The position numbers and the translations under genes were made by a program. The notes beneath the pieces are model-generated. The model did no database searches. It was not told the DNA's origin and saw only the letters and a list, made by a program, of their open reading frames with translations. A stretch of DNA of 64,000 bases, taken from NCBI RefSeq assembly GCF_036417845.1, contig NC_089979.1, positions 120,561,415 to 120,625,414 on the forward strand. Direction: 5' to 3'. This document shows positions 1 to 14,325 of this stretch, piece after piece (position 1 is the stretch's first letter; every line of letters begins with the position of its first letter). The DNA comes from Apteryx mantelli (Eukaryota > Chordata > Aves > Apterygiformes > Apterygidae).

Positions 1-3000
1 TTTGCTCATAAATAGAAATGCATTCTAACAAACCCCAAATGCATTAATGAACGATCCCAGAGCTGAGATACAAAACTTCCTGAGGTTTACAATTTTCTGC
101 TGAAATGACTTCATAATTGCTACTAAATTCTTAAGCTTGCCTGACTTCAACTTTCATTAGGAACTTGAAAATCTCAGAGCTCTGCTGAAATTCTGGTGGC
201 CCCTAGATGACATCCAAGCCTGCCTTATGTCTCTCTCTATGTCACTGGTTCCTTTCCTTCCTCAGCTGGAGGAGATAACCAGGTGTCCTCTCTAACCCAT
301 CCCAGTGCACACCCATGACAGCTGACCAGGCTGTCTCCTCTCCTAATGGGTCCTGTTCTTCTGCTCCTTCACTGATTCTCAGGGTAGCTAATAAATTATG
401 TTTTCACCTATTACAGCTTTCTGATGCATTGCTTTTCCAGGTTGTGGCTGGTGTCCAGAGCTTTTGGCCCTCATTTGTCTAGGCTTTTTTCTAAGACAGA
501 GAAAATGTTTGGATATATCTCAGGAGAGATGCCCCATTTCAGTGAAAAAACATAGGTTTGTGGGGCTCAGGCCTGCCTCTTGGCCTGTCTCTTGGATGAA
601 CTGGGTGGAGGGAGGAGGCTGGCTGGCAGTTGGAAGTGTCTGTGATGTAGGTATTCAATGTTTAATGCATTTAACACATGAACAGCTAGGAGATAAGAAA
701 TGGTCCCTAGTCAGTGTAAAAAAAGACAGTAAACATCTCCATTATCCAAAGACAACTTTATTGCCAATAGTATTGAAAATATACTGTGACCTAAAAAAGA
801 CCTTGTAAGAAGGATTATCGGTGTAAGTTGCTAATTCCCCAAAGAAACATACCAGAGATAGTTTTGGTTTTGAGATTCAGGTGAATCCAAGCGCACTTCA
901 GGCAATGCAAAAAAAAACAAAACAAAAAAAAACAAAAAAACCCCTTTTTGCTAAGATTCACTTAAAGCTTTATATAGGACTTAATCCTAGCATATTTTAC
1001 TACAACTTGGGCAGAAATGCCAGTTTTCCTTTGAATCCTCTTGCTCAGATAGCTCTTCAGTTTAAATTATTTTTATAATTTAAACTTGCTTGGCTTGCTT
1101 TCTTCTCAACACTTACACAATCTCTTCCAAGAAGAACTGCAAGCTGGTTTGCATGCTCTAAATATACCTGCATAAAATAATAATTTCAATGTAATCTGAG
1201 AGCTTCACAAGTACATACGGATTTGTCTTCATACCATACTTGCTAACACTGAAAATGTTTTGCACTGTGGCACAAACAGCTTATCCACATCTGTTCAGCT
1301 AACAGAGTTGCTGTAAAATACCTCACTTGTGGACAAAGTTGTAAAGTAGCTCTTCCATTCCTGCTATGAGAAAGCAATTAGTATTGAGTAAAAAAAAAGA
1401 GAGAATGCAGTAAATTTACCACACTGTAGTACAGAAGACACCACAGTGATCCCCAGTTGCTGGGGATGGAGAACAGCATGCATGTGGTATCACAAATTCT
1501 GTGGTGTGGTTAGCTTGCCATAGAGTGTGAGAAAGCAGGCTTTGCTGACCTACCTAAAGCACAGTGTTTTCTTATATTTTCTCTACAGAATCTACTAAGG
1601 AAATGGTGTCTCCACCCTGTAAATAAAACCTGTCAGAAGATGATTAGGATCAGATTCAGTATTTCTATAATTTGGGGTAGCATGGCCACCAGGTTGGCAT
1701 CAGGCTGCTTAGCTCCTCATGCAGGGGTTTCTTAGAGGTAAAGCTGGCTTCACCAGACAAGGGCAGAGGAATGAAACACAGACAAGTCCCTTGACAGATG
1801 GAAGATAGCTGGGGCTGGCTGTGCCTTTAGTATTCAACTTCCTTGAACAGCCCTGCAGATACCCAGGAAGAAAAATCAGGGAAAACTTACATTTCCGAGC
1901 TGCCTAATCCCATGTCACAAATAATTTTGGAATCTGCAAGCCTATCATAGGGCAGGCACAAAATCCACCAAGAGATTTAGGCACATAGGCCTGAATTCAT
2001 CCTACCTGACTTTGAGCATCTAGTTCTAGCATGTAAATTAAGCACCTTCCTATTCCACTTAAACTCATCTTTTCATAGGTGGCCTCTATGGTTGTGTTCC
2101 TCATGTCCCAGGGCCCAAGGTGAAGACCAAGAATAAGAAGCACAGGGTGCAGCTTCAATGGATAGGAACCTTGTCCCAGCATAATCCTATTTACTTTGGG
2201 AAAAAAAAAAACAGTTATTAAACTAGATTCCCCAAATGAATGGATGCTTGAGAGTATTACTCATAATTTTGGCACTTCAGTTTCTCCATTGCAAAATAGA
2301 GATAACTGTACTTCATCCCATAAATGTGGTGAGAAAGCAAATACAGTAATATCTGTGAAGCAATCAGATATTACCCTAACAGAACTAGAGACATGATCAG
2401 GAGAGAAGCAGCAAAATTCTGTAATCAGAGAAGGGTCTGGATAGCATATGTTAAATAAGGCCTGGACCCACTGAAAGGCAATAAAAAGAATCCTGAATAA
2501 CCAGTCCCTCAGCTGGGAGGATGGCTTGTGCAGAATGAAGAAGGCATCATGGTGCATGTACACAAGAGGTTCACATGAAGAGCAACTTGTATCTGATATT
2601 TCCTAACGTAGTTCTTCCTGTGAGCAACTCGGACTATGTTAAGAATAAGTTCAGCTCCCAATTTACTTACATGTCCATTGTCAAGTCTTACTCTTCCAGG
2701 GCTCTGTTATATGCCCCAAAGTTTTTGGGGAGTACTGTGACTCTTGAGTGGTTGACAACGCAACTTTCATATTCCATTAAGAGAAACGGGGTTTTGTTTT
2801 GTTTTTATGCATCTTCCTAATTCTTCTAAACCATAGTAAGAAAACACACATGTCCCTTCAGAACACCTGCCTGGCTCTGAGGAGGTAGGGAAAGAGGAGG
2901 AGGGCCTTCACAATCTCAGTTCTGTGACATGACTTGGAGAACATGCAGTTTTCATGAGCGTAAGCAGGGTATAGTCCTCACAGTATTCTAGTAAATCTGT

Positions 3001-4459
3001 TCCTGCACCCATGTGGGTCATCAGTGAGACTGAGGTCTTTAGATATAAGCATGGGTGTCTTCCTCTTCAGTGAAGGATGTAGCCACTATTATCAGACTCA
3101 ACTGCAAAAGCCAACCTCAGCCCCAAGGAATAGCAAATCTAAAATATTTGGTTTTTTTTTTTCAAAATAAAGAATTGTTTTTCCTCACTAAAAGCTCCAA
3201 AGATTTCATTCAGGTTATTTGAAACATTTGATGGGACTCATCTAGCTCAGTGTTATCAGCCTGTGTTAGCTGTCTAGTCTGAACTCACTGCCTAGACTCT
3301 TTCTATAGCTACAGAGGGGAACAGAAACTCCTCCAGAAGGTGACTCATTCTAGCCTAAGGTGGAGTAGTTTAAGACAGAGGCAGTTACCCTCTGCAAATA
3401 CCTACCTCTGTCTATTGACTATAGAGGGAGCCCTTAACTAGCTAGTTGGCTACGGACAGCTAAAGGTGGGAGAGCTGACTTCTACTATCTACAACTTTTA
3501 GTTTGAAGGAGTCTGGAATAAAACAAAGGAAAGGAGAAACAGGCAAAGGTGAGGTGGCTGTCTCTGTTTTCCCTTTCAGCAAGTAGCCCAACCCACTCAT
3601 CTAAGAAGGGAAAGAACTATATACAAGGAAGTTTTTTGTGTGAGTCAGGGATGTGACTGACAACAGGGATCTCCAAAGATTGTTATAAATCTGTGGCTTT
3701 AACACTTTTTACCTGCTGGGGTTCTCAAGAGAAAATTTTGTATCTGATTCATTCATGTCTATGTGCAAATAAGGCAACAGAGGTTTAGAGAATAACATTG
3801 TACAAAGCAAGAACAGCATAGGGTTTTCATTATCAGCATAATACTAACAAGTATTTTACAGTAAATCTGAAATAGTGGCCATTATCTTGTAAAGGACCTT
3901 GCAAAGTCTTCCTGTGTGCTCCTTGTTGTGCTCAGCTGAAGTTGCCACATGCCCATCTCTGTGAGCTTGCAGAGAGTCAGCAAAATGTCCGCTGAAGACT
4001 ACTGGGGATAAAGACTCTCATGAGGACTCTCATGCATGAGGACTCAGCAACACTTTTAATGAACTTGTTTTTCAACACAAAACACCTACTTCATTCAGTT
4101 TCATCCTAAAAAGGAAGGCTGAAGCACACCAGGGGAGATGGGGAGGTAACTCCATCAGGACCCACCTTACCTCCTACTTCTATCCCACTTTGGAATCCTT
4201 GAACATGCTCTGGTGCAGGGACCAAAACCAGGATCTCTCCTTCCACGTGGGAACCTTGAATATAAAATAGACAGCAAGGCCACCACTCAATCTTTGCCCT
4301 GACCTGAGGGGCATACAAGCAAGGACCAGTCATTTCTACTGAGGTCTGCTTGGTAATTTTACCAAAATTTTCACATGCAGTGAACTGTCTCCAGCTCTTC
4401 CCTTCTCTCCATGGCAGGGAAAGGCAAGAGATTTCTTCAAGAAATTAGGAAAATGGTGT
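1..4459. other. Intergenic, no gene recognised
   Basis: Open frames here are short, lack splice context and resemble no family I know. The only structured piece is an A-rich tract around 908-940 built of A runs separated by single C bases. No tRNA, known ERV or receptor remnant was seen on either strand. Confidence 0.6.
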
Positions 4460-4850
4460 TAGGGCCCTGAGCATGTCCCCCTCAAGGGGTTTGGTGCTGG
4501 AGCTCAGGGCCAGCTCAGAGCCAGATCAGCTGGGGTCTGCCCCCTTCCTGATGGCACCATGGGGAGAGGCTCCCAGACAGCCCCACCACATCGCAGTCTG
4601 GCCCCTGCCCAGCCATGGGCCCCGCCACCACCACTTGGCAACCACCTGGGCTGGCCTCAGCCCATCCCCATCCTCACGGCAGTGCCCAATTCCTGGGTCT
4701 GGGGCTGCCTCAGCTGCCCCCGGCTGCCCTGCTCCCTTGTGGGGCGGTGGGACAGGCCCTGGCTGCAAGGCCCAGCTCTGCCACCACTGGGAGCCCCCAT
4801 TGATACTGGCCCCGGGGAGCCGCCAGACCCTGCAGTGCCCTAAAAAATGG
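4460..4850. other. GC-rich patch, low-complexity Pro/Ala/Gly coding potential
   Basis: This segment is clearly richer in G and C than its AT-rich surroundings. It is open on both strands, giving Pro-rich frames on + and Gly/Pro-rich frames on -. Frames open in several registers at once are what GC-rich non-coding DNA produces because stop codons are scarce. No domain, splice-site pair or promoter arrangement supports a gene. It may be a fragment of an unrecognised repeat or an isolated GC island. Confidence 0.4.
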
Positions 4851-5862
4851 TATGAAATGTGAGATCTTACACACAAGAGACACAGCTGGGGCCCAGTGAA
4901 GCCTGGGCAGAAATTCCTCATGGTGTGGATTCAGAGTCCGGTCTACAACTGGGTTAATTCTGCTGCAGAATCATGCCCCCTTGCTCTTTGTCACTAGGCC
5001 TATAAATATGTACGTGTTGTATCCAAAACAGACCAGCATCAATAGAAGAAACAGAGTATTTTACCCCAGAATACTTCCCGCTGCAGCATGATGGTTATGG
5101 GCATATTGGAGGCATAGGATCTGATGTCCTACAGCAGAAGAAGGATTTGAAGCTAGGTTTCCTGCTCTTGGTGACTGACTTTGTTGCTGTGTGGTTAGTT
5201 AAAAGTGGAGCTGCCTTAGCTTGTTTTATGAATCCAGCTCTTCATTTTGCTCTTGTGTTCTTGAGAAGAAAACAGTTTGAAGTTCCCCAATTTTTTTGAC
5301 ATTTCCCAAATTTTAGTCATTTCTGTTTTGGCTAAAAGTATTCTGTAAATTTGTAAACAGCTTTGGCTGTTTACATGAAACTGCATGTTCCAGAAAATCT
5401 TTCTACTTCTTGAGAAAAACTACAAAACTTGTCAAGTTCCTGTCCATTCCCAAATAGCCTCTCTTACAGCCTCTTCTGCAACAATCTCTGCTTCCCTTCA
5501 GACAGAGGTTTTAGATCCCAGACTTAAGCAAACACACTGACATGCTCAAGGAAGGAGGAAAAAAGGCAGGGAAACCTGAGCTTTTCTGTCCCATGGCAGC
5601 CCAGACTGAATTGCTCTGCTGCATCCTCAGATACAGAGGGACAGATCAGGGTACACATCCCCTTTCAGGAAGTCTTTCCAGACAATTCCTGAATTAACCC
5701 TACAAAAGCACAAAGTAAAAGTTAGCCAATCAGTATTAACATATATATTACAGAGAGCTTCAAAATCACGTCAGAACCAAAAGTGGTTTGCTGATCAAAC
5801 TGCAGTGCAAATTTATGAATGCTGACAAAGCAATATATTTTTCCTTAATCTTGGCATCCTAT
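4851..5862. other. Intergenic, nothing recognised
   Basis: AT-rich sequence with no long frame, repeat or RNA gene that I can support. Confidence 0.5.
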
Positions 5863-6092
5863 TCCATGTTAATACAAGGCAATTAGTAAAACATATCTGA
5901 AAAGCAATGTACATCCCATAGCCTATGTTCTCCTTGTGAGTAAGAGGGCATCAGTTCTGATCTCAGAATGAGGTGGCAAGAAGATGCAGCCATAGATTTA
6001 AGCCTGTGCAATACAACACTCCGAAGCAAACCAAACCTACCAAGCAGAGAACAGTCCAGAGGCTACTATAGTTGTCATGGCTTTTATCCACT
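5863..6092. repeat. Dispersed repeat, copy 1 (partner at about 20,354-20,593)
   Basis: The stretch from about 5,863 (ending in cttttatccac near 6,092) aligns in the same orientation with about 20,354-20,593. Shared blocks include atgttctccttgtgagtaag and gcaaaccaaacctaccaag, separated by substitutions and short indels. The pair is diverged, so it is old. It could be a segmental duplication or two members of an interspersed repeat family; I could not assign it to CR1 or a known LTR. Boundaries are approximate. Confidence 0.6.
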
Positions 6093-7188
6093 CCTTTTGA
6101 CGTCAGGCTGGGTGGCTAAGGGACAGTATGGATCCTGCCCAGTCTGAGGCCTTGGTCAGCCACAGGCAGGACCGGCTGTCATCTGTGCTTTGGCAGTGGT
6201 GAAGGACTGCCCAGACTGGGGGGTTACAGACCCCCAGGGCCCTACAGCAGGTTCTGGCACAGCTCATCAGAGAAGGGGCAGATGTGACTAGCTGCTCCAC
6301 ATCTTCTGCTGGCCTCCTGGGTATAAACCACCCTCGTTTTCCTGAATTTCATCCAATTCTGCTGGGTCATGTACTCGTATGTCAGAATGCTTATTCTAAG
6401 GGAAAAAAAGTCTTCCAGCTCCACAGCAAGCCAAGGACCTGGAGACTGTTGTTACTGCCAGGGTTTCAGACTGGAAGAGCTCTTTCCTGGGATGTGAGCA
6501 GTTTGGCCACTATTATTGCAGGCACTGCTTTGCTTCAGGAGACAATGTAAATGGCTACTGTAGCTACATCCAGAGATGTGGTGCAATTACCTTTCAGCCG
6601 TGCCTGGGATCTCTGGAGGAAGAGAATCCAGACAGCCGCAGCCAGAGCTCCGCACTGTTCAGGAACATTTCAAATGCATCATTTAGGCTTCTCAGCTTTC
6701 TTATAGCAGTGAAGTTCATGCCTCTAAACAATCATTTAAATATGCACAAAATGAGTTTTGTTTGCACAGCAAAAGCCAAATGAGATGCAAACTACTATTA
6801 AAATCAAAATCAGTGTTAAGAACAAAACATTTCAGCAAGTGCTCTGATATTCCCAATGCAGCACAGCAGAAGCAATATGAAATCAGCATAAGGAGCTGTT
6901 TTTCAAAATACCTGTAATCTCCAAGCCATCTTCTTTACATAGCCGTTGATTAATTACACATGGTACATGTGGCCCCACAAAAAACTTCAGGATACCATAA
7001 TTTATTAATTCAACATAGCTTTCGTTCACTAATATTATAATATCATTGCAATTATAATACAGTTTTTGCTTGGTCTTACAAATACATACCATATACTGTT
7101 ATATATGTATTATATATGAAAAATATTACATATCTTAAAACCAAAACAGCTTATCTTACGTCATTTGGAAGTGTCCCTTACAACTACA
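6093..7188. other. Intergenic, nothing recognised
   Basis: The first 300 bases are moderately GC-rich and open in several frames without any recognisable protein. The rest is AT-rich. No feature can be supported. Confidence 0.5.
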
Positions 7189-7281
7189 GGGGGGGGGGGA
7201 AGGAAGGGAGGGAGGAAGGGAGAGAGAGGGAGGAAGGGAGAGAGAAGAAGGAAGGGAGAGAGAAGAAGGAAGGGAGAGAGA
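7189..7281. repeat. G run followed by a GGAA/GAGA purine tract
   Basis: A run of eleven G (7,189-7,199) leads into about 80 bases of pure purine sequence made of ggaa, ggga and gaga units. The block agaagaaggaagggagagag occurs twice in tandem near the end. The Lys/Glu/Gly/Arg-rich frame across it is only translation of the repeat. Confidence 0.9.
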
Positions 7282-10200
7282 TTTTCACAAGTCAGAACCA
7301 TGGGAGCTCAGGCAGCCTGAAAACACTGTCCACTTGTTTTCAATCTGAAGACTCACCATTAGATGCACAAAGAATTAGAACTCTTTCAGAACAACATGTG
7401 AAAAACTGTATTTTCTTTCTCAAATGAGAAGTGAACCTTGAGTCACCCATTCCACATCCGAAGAATCAACCCAATGCCTTACACCAAACCCAAGACCTCT
7501 GCTTACCTCACAGAGTCATGAAACTAGCACATAAGTATTCCAAGGACGACCTCTTCTGCGTTCTTTCCAAGGACAGGTCTGTGTAAGAGAGAAAGCAAAA
7601 ATACAAATTTATTCATTCCTGAGATACTTCAAAATTTAATTCAATTATATCATCAGTCAATGGATGCTTACAAGTTTGTATAGATTTTTTTCCACATATC
7701 TTTAACATAGCATCTGCAGAGACTACTCTCCAAACAGCTAGGCCTTTTTCTCCTCCTGCAAGGGAGAGATTCAGTCCCAAAGTACTGCATTTGCTAAGTT
7801 TCCAAAACTGAATTCTAATGTCACTTGCATGTTAGCTCTGCCAGTTTCTACTGTAACTTCTTTACTTGGGCAAACAGACAGATAAAGCAAAATGAAGGAG
7901 ATATTGGCAACTCCAGAAAGTCTCCAAATACCACAGAGGGAAACATGGATGTCACAGCACAGGGAGAGAAGAGGGTAAGGAACCTCCTGGTACCCCCTGA
8001 CAATTACACTTGCCCACAGCCCTGGGCAACGGGCTCCAAAGGAGTCCGGCTCTCAAGAGTTTACACAACCACCTTCCACAGGTAACCACCACTCTTTTCC
8101 ACAGGGCAGCAAAAGCAGGTGCCTTAGGCAGCATTTTTGATCCTGCAAGCCACACTTTTCTTTGCCAAGCATAGTAGTTCACAAAGTTTAAACTTGCAAA
8201 CATCAATGTACAAAATTCTACCTGTCTCGACCGAACTAGCAGCCTGTATATTCAGTAATAAAAGATGTCCCAAACAGTGAAAAAAATTTTTTTTTCAAAT
8301 TCAGGCAGCAATTCAGAAGGAGATGGAATGGTTAAAAAGAAAATGGGGGTTGTGTCTCCCTGCTACCCTCCATGTCCCTGGAGGGAAGGACCTTTCTGCC
8401 CAGGCTTGATTTCCCACACTGAAGCCTTCCAGTGGTTTGCAGTCTGTATTGCCGCAAAGTCTACCCCATCCCTTCCAGATCAACAGGAAAAGTTTATTTT
8501 CTTTCAGTCATCTCAGAGACCCCTCTTCCTAATTTGTTGCTTAGGTGCCTCTTCTGCTACAGCTCACAACTCTGCAAGTTTCTTTTATACACTCTGAAAC
8601 ATACGTGGTCAGGTTACATATCATTGGTTTTATTGAAACTCTGCATAGATTTTTCCAGGAAAAGACAAAACCCAGCATAACTGTAGCAAAAGCCTGCAGT
8701 ATGCCTGGAATAACTGTTACAGGAATACTGCAGTGAACCACCAGCCAGCCTTAGAGGAAATTGTTAATAGCTGCAGATGAAAAAAATGCAAAATTAAAAT
8801 ATATAACCTTGCTATTACTTACTATAAAATTTTAAAGACTCCTCAGGGAGCAGATAAATGGTCAAATTATTCACCAGTTCTGGTTTATAATGATCATTTA
8901 TACAAGCATGAATTACCACTCCAACAGCTGGAGATCACTGAAACTGGAGTGCCAAAGGCATTGGTGAGTCAACTGTTTTTTTATAAAAAAAAGTGTGATA
9001 CCAGTCTGTACACTCAACTATACTTCCTGCCTTTGAAGTAAAAATATATTTTAACCACTTTCTGTTATTTTCATCTCTTTCTTTCTATTGCTTTCAATCT
9101 TGCAGTGTCACCACATCAAGAAGATAATGAACTGTGGTTCCAGCCCACCTCACACACAACAGCTTCTTAGAACTGCAAGACCATTACAAATGGCTTTGCA
9201 AAAATTATACTGCTGTTCAAGGAGGGGTCTACAGCATGCAGTACAGTTGTGGTGCAGACCGCATGAGCTGGTCTTATAACTGCAAGGAAGGTAGTTTTAT
9301 CAGCACAGTGCTCTGCCAGACCTAATGAGCTCTGAAACATCTCTGTGTTAATACAGCTGGGCTTCCTCCAGGACTTTGATTTGTCTCTCTTCACAACATC
9401 AGAGGCAAGTGTGATGTTGTCTAACATGACATTGTTTTGCAGAGTATAAACATATCCTAATTTTGCTTGCAGATTCTCTTTTACTAGTAATGATGAAAGG
9501 AAGAACCAGGGATAGGTTCAGATTATGTCAAAGTCAGCCAGAAACCATGAATATGAAAAATTCCGTGGTGGGGTTATTTTCACAGTCATTTTGAAGATCT
9601 GAATTTAATTTTAAAAGTACAGATCCTGTATGTCACATATTTCATAATACTTTCTGTTGAGCTGCAGATATATCCAGAGCAGTTACATATAATTATAGAC
9701 CCAAGGACACAATTTTCTTGAATTGAACCTAATGGTCTTAACCCTAAAGAGAAATGTGCTGGTTTAGATATTGAACTCCAGCTGGAGCAGAACGAGTGAC
9801 GTCTGCAAAGTCTTCATCCCTCACTTTTGAACGCAACCTGGAAACTGAATATTTTCTGAAAAGAAGAACCATGCCCTTGCTTCTTGTAATAGTTTTGCAA
9901 TAGATCACACAGGAAGTGCTATTTCCTATTTTCAAAGATAGGATTTAACTGTATGTTCAGTCACAAAGAAGAAGGCAGTCAGAAAAAACAAGCTTGGCAA
10001 ATCAGTGAGTAACTAATTTTTCTTTCCTTTCTTTTACATGTAAATGTTTATGTATAGATATAGATTAATTAAGTGGGGAAGTATGTATGCCTAATTACAG
10101 TGGCTGGAGAGTTACCATTTAAGCATAGACCCTATATTCAAGAACAATTGGATTCTGTAGCTAGCTTAGAACCCAGGATAAGGTAAATGTTAGAGATGAG

Positions 10201-13200
10201 AATTAAACTGGACAAATGGTGTAGAAAATTGTCACCTTTTTTGTACTAGAAACTTCCTGGACCTTGGTTTTGAAGCTGTTCTAGGCCAATTACTTGAAAA
10301 CATTCTCTAAGGACATAAACTGATTAGATATAAAATTCTTCACACTTAATCTAACCTCTGCAAATCTAATTCACTTCTAGCTCTATCAGATGAAGATGGC
10401 AGATGTCCTTTGTCACTAACCTATCACAACCTGGCCTGGTTTCTTTGTATTATTCAAGCATTTAATCTGTTAAAAGTGCTGGTTCATTGTCTTGGTGTGA
10501 AGGGTTCTCTGGGATTGGTTCCTCTTTTTTTTTTTAGTCTCAGGGCCATAACATTAGAAAGCCTGCAGTCCATATCTAAACCAGAAATATCAGTTTTATG
10601 GCCAATCATAATCTGGCTTGCAATTTCATGTTAGTGAGGGCTTTAAATGAATAAAATCCATCAGTACTATGCTGAAACTGTACCATTCTTGCACACAAGG
10701 AAAGGTGAGCTCTCCTGCTTGGATAAATGGAACTTGCCACTTTGGTATTACCAAAAAAGCTGTAGTAGTCTAAGAATATAAATCTTATTTTGCAGTATAT
10801 CAGACATGCGGCAATAACAGTATTTGCTTTCATGGGAGAATTCCACTGTAATTTGCCAACAATTCACACAATCAAGGCAGCGGGTTCAAAATTCTCTGTT
10901 GTGGAGACACTTATAGCAATAACAGAAGAAGGGCAGGATGGGCCATGGCCCCATGACATATGTCAGAAATCTCCACTCCAGACCATTATCCGTCTTTATT
11001 ATACTTCAGTTCATCCCTGGAACAGTTGCGAGTATAACTATTGTTTGAATTATTCTGAGTTCAACATTTTATTTGAAGCAGTTGCTTGAAGAAAAACTGA
11101 ACAGCAATACTAGCACAGGACTTGGCCTACACAAGAGAAGATAAATTTAACTTCTTTCTTTCTCAGTTTCTCTTTCTTGGAGTGCTTATTTCGAGTGCTT
11201 ATGCTGATATCTTACACTACATTTGTTTAGGTAAGAATACCTACTACTTCTTTCATCTTGTGATGACATAGGCTGACTCTATTTAACTGCAGAAAAGCTC
11301 AGAATTCTTGCAAGACTGTTGTTCTGCTTTTGATGGGAACAGAAACAACAGGATCCAAAGGGTTAGGGGATCCAAAAGTCTCTTTTTTCCAGCCTGAAAC
11401 ATATTTTTCCCTGAAAGTTCTGCAGCAATGTAAAAATGAATCAGGTGGGAGGTAGGCAATTCTGAAGAGAAGATGTTTCTAAAGCCCAGCTGTTATGAAA
11501 GAAGAAAAGGTTTCCAAAGGGTGGTTTAATTTTGGAAGGGACTGTCTTTTCCTAACCATATCCTGGAAAGGCTTGGTTTGTACCACATGAAAAAATGTGT
11601 TTGAGGGAAAATATCATCTCAGAGTCTTACATACAGCATTTAGTTTATACTTCTATCTTTTCCTTCAACTTTCTTGGTAACTCAAGAAAAGCGTGAGCAA
11701 ATGTTTGTTCCCCCAAGCTGTCTTTGGTCTGTGCATAGTCTCCTCTGTAGTTTTGCCTGTCTGGAGACTCCTTCTGGAAAAGCCAAGGCAAAGGACAGAG
11801 CTGTGGGCAGGAAACATGGCACCTCTCTTGCAACACCTGCTACCAGGGTATCATTTTTCTTCGTTCAGGTTTCAGTTTTACTCTGGGCTGCATTCTGTTC
11901 ATTTATCTTCATAAAGCGCCCTAGATGCCACTGACACATACTTTTAAACTGACTACAAGCCATTAGGTCATTTCTTCTTCCATGTGACAAATACTGCCAT
12001 TTGTGAAAAGGAAGAGAGCAAGCGCGGGGGCTCGCTCTGTGTTACTTGTTTATACATTTGAAAAGGGAAACAGAAAGGGAAAGGAAACTTTGGGAGTCAT
12101 TCAGTTTTGAGATAAGTGACTCCATTAATATGTGGACGCTCTTCTATCTTGTAGTTATTGAATGTCCTGATTTCTGTGAGGAAACTTTTTCCAGAACCCC
12201 TTCAGGGCTCAGCAGATTCATTGAGCAATGAGCTGTGACGACTACCATCCCTGAATGAGTCAGTGTAGCACATCTGGGTCCCTGAGACTGAATTACAAAA
12301 ACATGGAAATGTCTGTTAGTCATACCAGCCCCGAGACAAGCCTATAGAAAAGAGGATACCCTATAGATATCAACCAATACTCAAGAGCTAACAAGGCCTC
12401 TCTCAAAGAAGCCCAAATGTCCAAATACAGAAACTAAAAAGTCATGATTCAATGTCACATCTTCACTACAAGAATCTCTGATGTTGCAGTAAGTGCAGCT
12501 TTGTTATAACTTGCAATGAAATCCAAGTACATCCATTTTGGCTTGAAGCATTAAAATTGTTAAGAAATTCAAATTTTCTCCCCTCAAAGCTGCAATCCCA
12601 AATTTTCCCTGCAAGAACTCTTTCTCATCTCTCCAACTTCACTCAGCTGTAAATAGGTTTCAAAAAGTTTCCCTGTGGTACAACAATGATTTGGACCAGA
12701 AATGAGTCTGAAAAGGGAAAGATTTGGCCAACGTTTCTAATTTAATCTATTGTTTTGTGGGAAGGACTCTGTTAGGCTCTTTAGGTATATGCACTGACGA
12801 ACAGGAGCTATGAAGACTGGCAGTAGGTATCAGGATTGCCATCACAAGGGGAATGTTGGGTATATGACTAGACAGATGATAGGTGATAGATGGTACATGT
12901 CAAAATAATGCCATGGCATGTGCTGTTATAGCCATGGGCAACACTGGCAGCCTTGGAGCAATTTATTTGTCTGCCTCACAGTTACTTCACAGGTTGCAGG
13001 TATTTTGGCTCCCAGCAAGGCCCAATGCACAAATAGGACCAAAGGCCTAAGCCATGCAACACTGTACTGAATTTCTTGGAGACTCAGAACATAACCAGTT
13101 CACTGTGAAGAAATGAGAGGGGCTGTCTGTTGGACTGGTCATATATTTAGACTTTTTTGCATGATAAACATACAGGATAAATTAGAAGGGAAAAAGAGAA

Positions 13201-14146
13201 AATTCCCTTTCTCTTAAGTTTCTAGCTTAGGTTTGACTTAATTGCCCTCTATGGTAGAAACTGTCCAGAATTTCTGCTAGCAACCAAAACTACCCTGTGC
13301 ATGCTGTACTGTGGGTGTGTGGGCAGGACAGTGAGGCACTGATGGCCTCATGCAGTCATTAAGCCAGCAAGAAAGCCCTGAAAGAGAAAATCCTTAAGAC
13401 TCCCCAAAGACTGGTTTGTAATTTCAGAAGAAAAATAAGAGGTAAATAAGCCATGTCATTGCTAGTTCCCAAATCAGAATCGCCTCAAAAAAAGCCTGTA
13501 TATACTTATAGCACAAGAACGTAGATAAATCTGGAGGTTCCTTTACTAACACTCCCATTTCTGAAGGTTCATGCCTAGATTATTTTAGAGCCAAACCAGA
13601 TTCCTTGTCAAGGTCTGCAGCTTCAGCAGAAAACATTCTTCTCTGCATGAAAATGAAAATTGGAAAAATGGTTAAAGATAAATTAAAAAAATCAAACGCA
13701 AACAGTGGTTTCCTATGGAATTTGTTAGCAAGATCAGTTTTGTGGAGTTCTTTGTGATTAACTATGTTTACGTGCATAAGATAAGGAAGTTTTTGGAAAG
13801 CATTTTAGAAAATATCTTCCTATTTTGTGCTTGCTATAAAGGTGCAAATCTGACTTCTACCCCAACCAAATGCTCAGAGATTTCCCATCAGGTCACAGGC
13901 AGTAAACAAAACAACCACAGCACATGCTGTGTTTCTGGGCTACGTGAATGTGACTTGTACAGGGGAGGAACTGAATTTTGGTAGTGGGAAGGTGAAAGGC
14001 CTGGGCAGCAAAGGATCAAAATCAGTAGGAAACTACCTACCAGTTCTGCTACTCCTACATTTTTTTTGTTGTTGTTTGTAAATCTCAAACTAAGTTCCAA
14101 ACTAAGTAACAAAGATTTTTGTTATCTTGTTATTTATATACATACA
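7282..14146. other. Intergenic, nothing recognised
   Basis: About 6.9 kb with no gene I can defend. A 64-codon frame at 9,134-9,325 carries several Cys residues but matches no family I know. No chemokine-receptor remnant (DRYLAIV or NPVIYAF coding) was found. Confidence 0.5.
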
Positions 14147-14232
14147 TGAGTGTGTGTGGGGGGTGGGTGGGGGGGGTGTATGTATATATATAAAAGTGTG
14201 TGTGTGTGTATATATGTATATATACACACAGG
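14147..14232. repeat. TG/TA microsatellite with an internal G run
   Basis: The tract contains (tg)n, a ggggggtgggtgggggggg segment and then alternating ta and tg units ending in tatatacacacag. A second short tatatatgtgtgtgtatatata patch lies near 14,297-14,320. Confidence 0.85.
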
Positions 14233-14325
14233 GTCACAGAAAACTGTATATAACATTGTGCAATCAATAAAATTTGTTAAGATTATTTGTATGATATCTA
14301 TATATGTGTGTGTATATATACATCT

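Noticed and set aside
4473-4921. Pro-rich and Gly-rich frames of about 130 codons on both strands
   Set aside because: Mutually overlapping frames in GC-rich sequence with no domain and no splice or promoter context.
7116-7427. Lys/Glu/Arg/Gly-rich 103-codon frame
   Set aside because: Translation of the purine simple repeat at 7,189-7,281.
9088-9325. Cys-containing frames that looked like a small secreted-protein exon
   Set aside because: No signal peptide, no partner exons and no family resemblance I could name.
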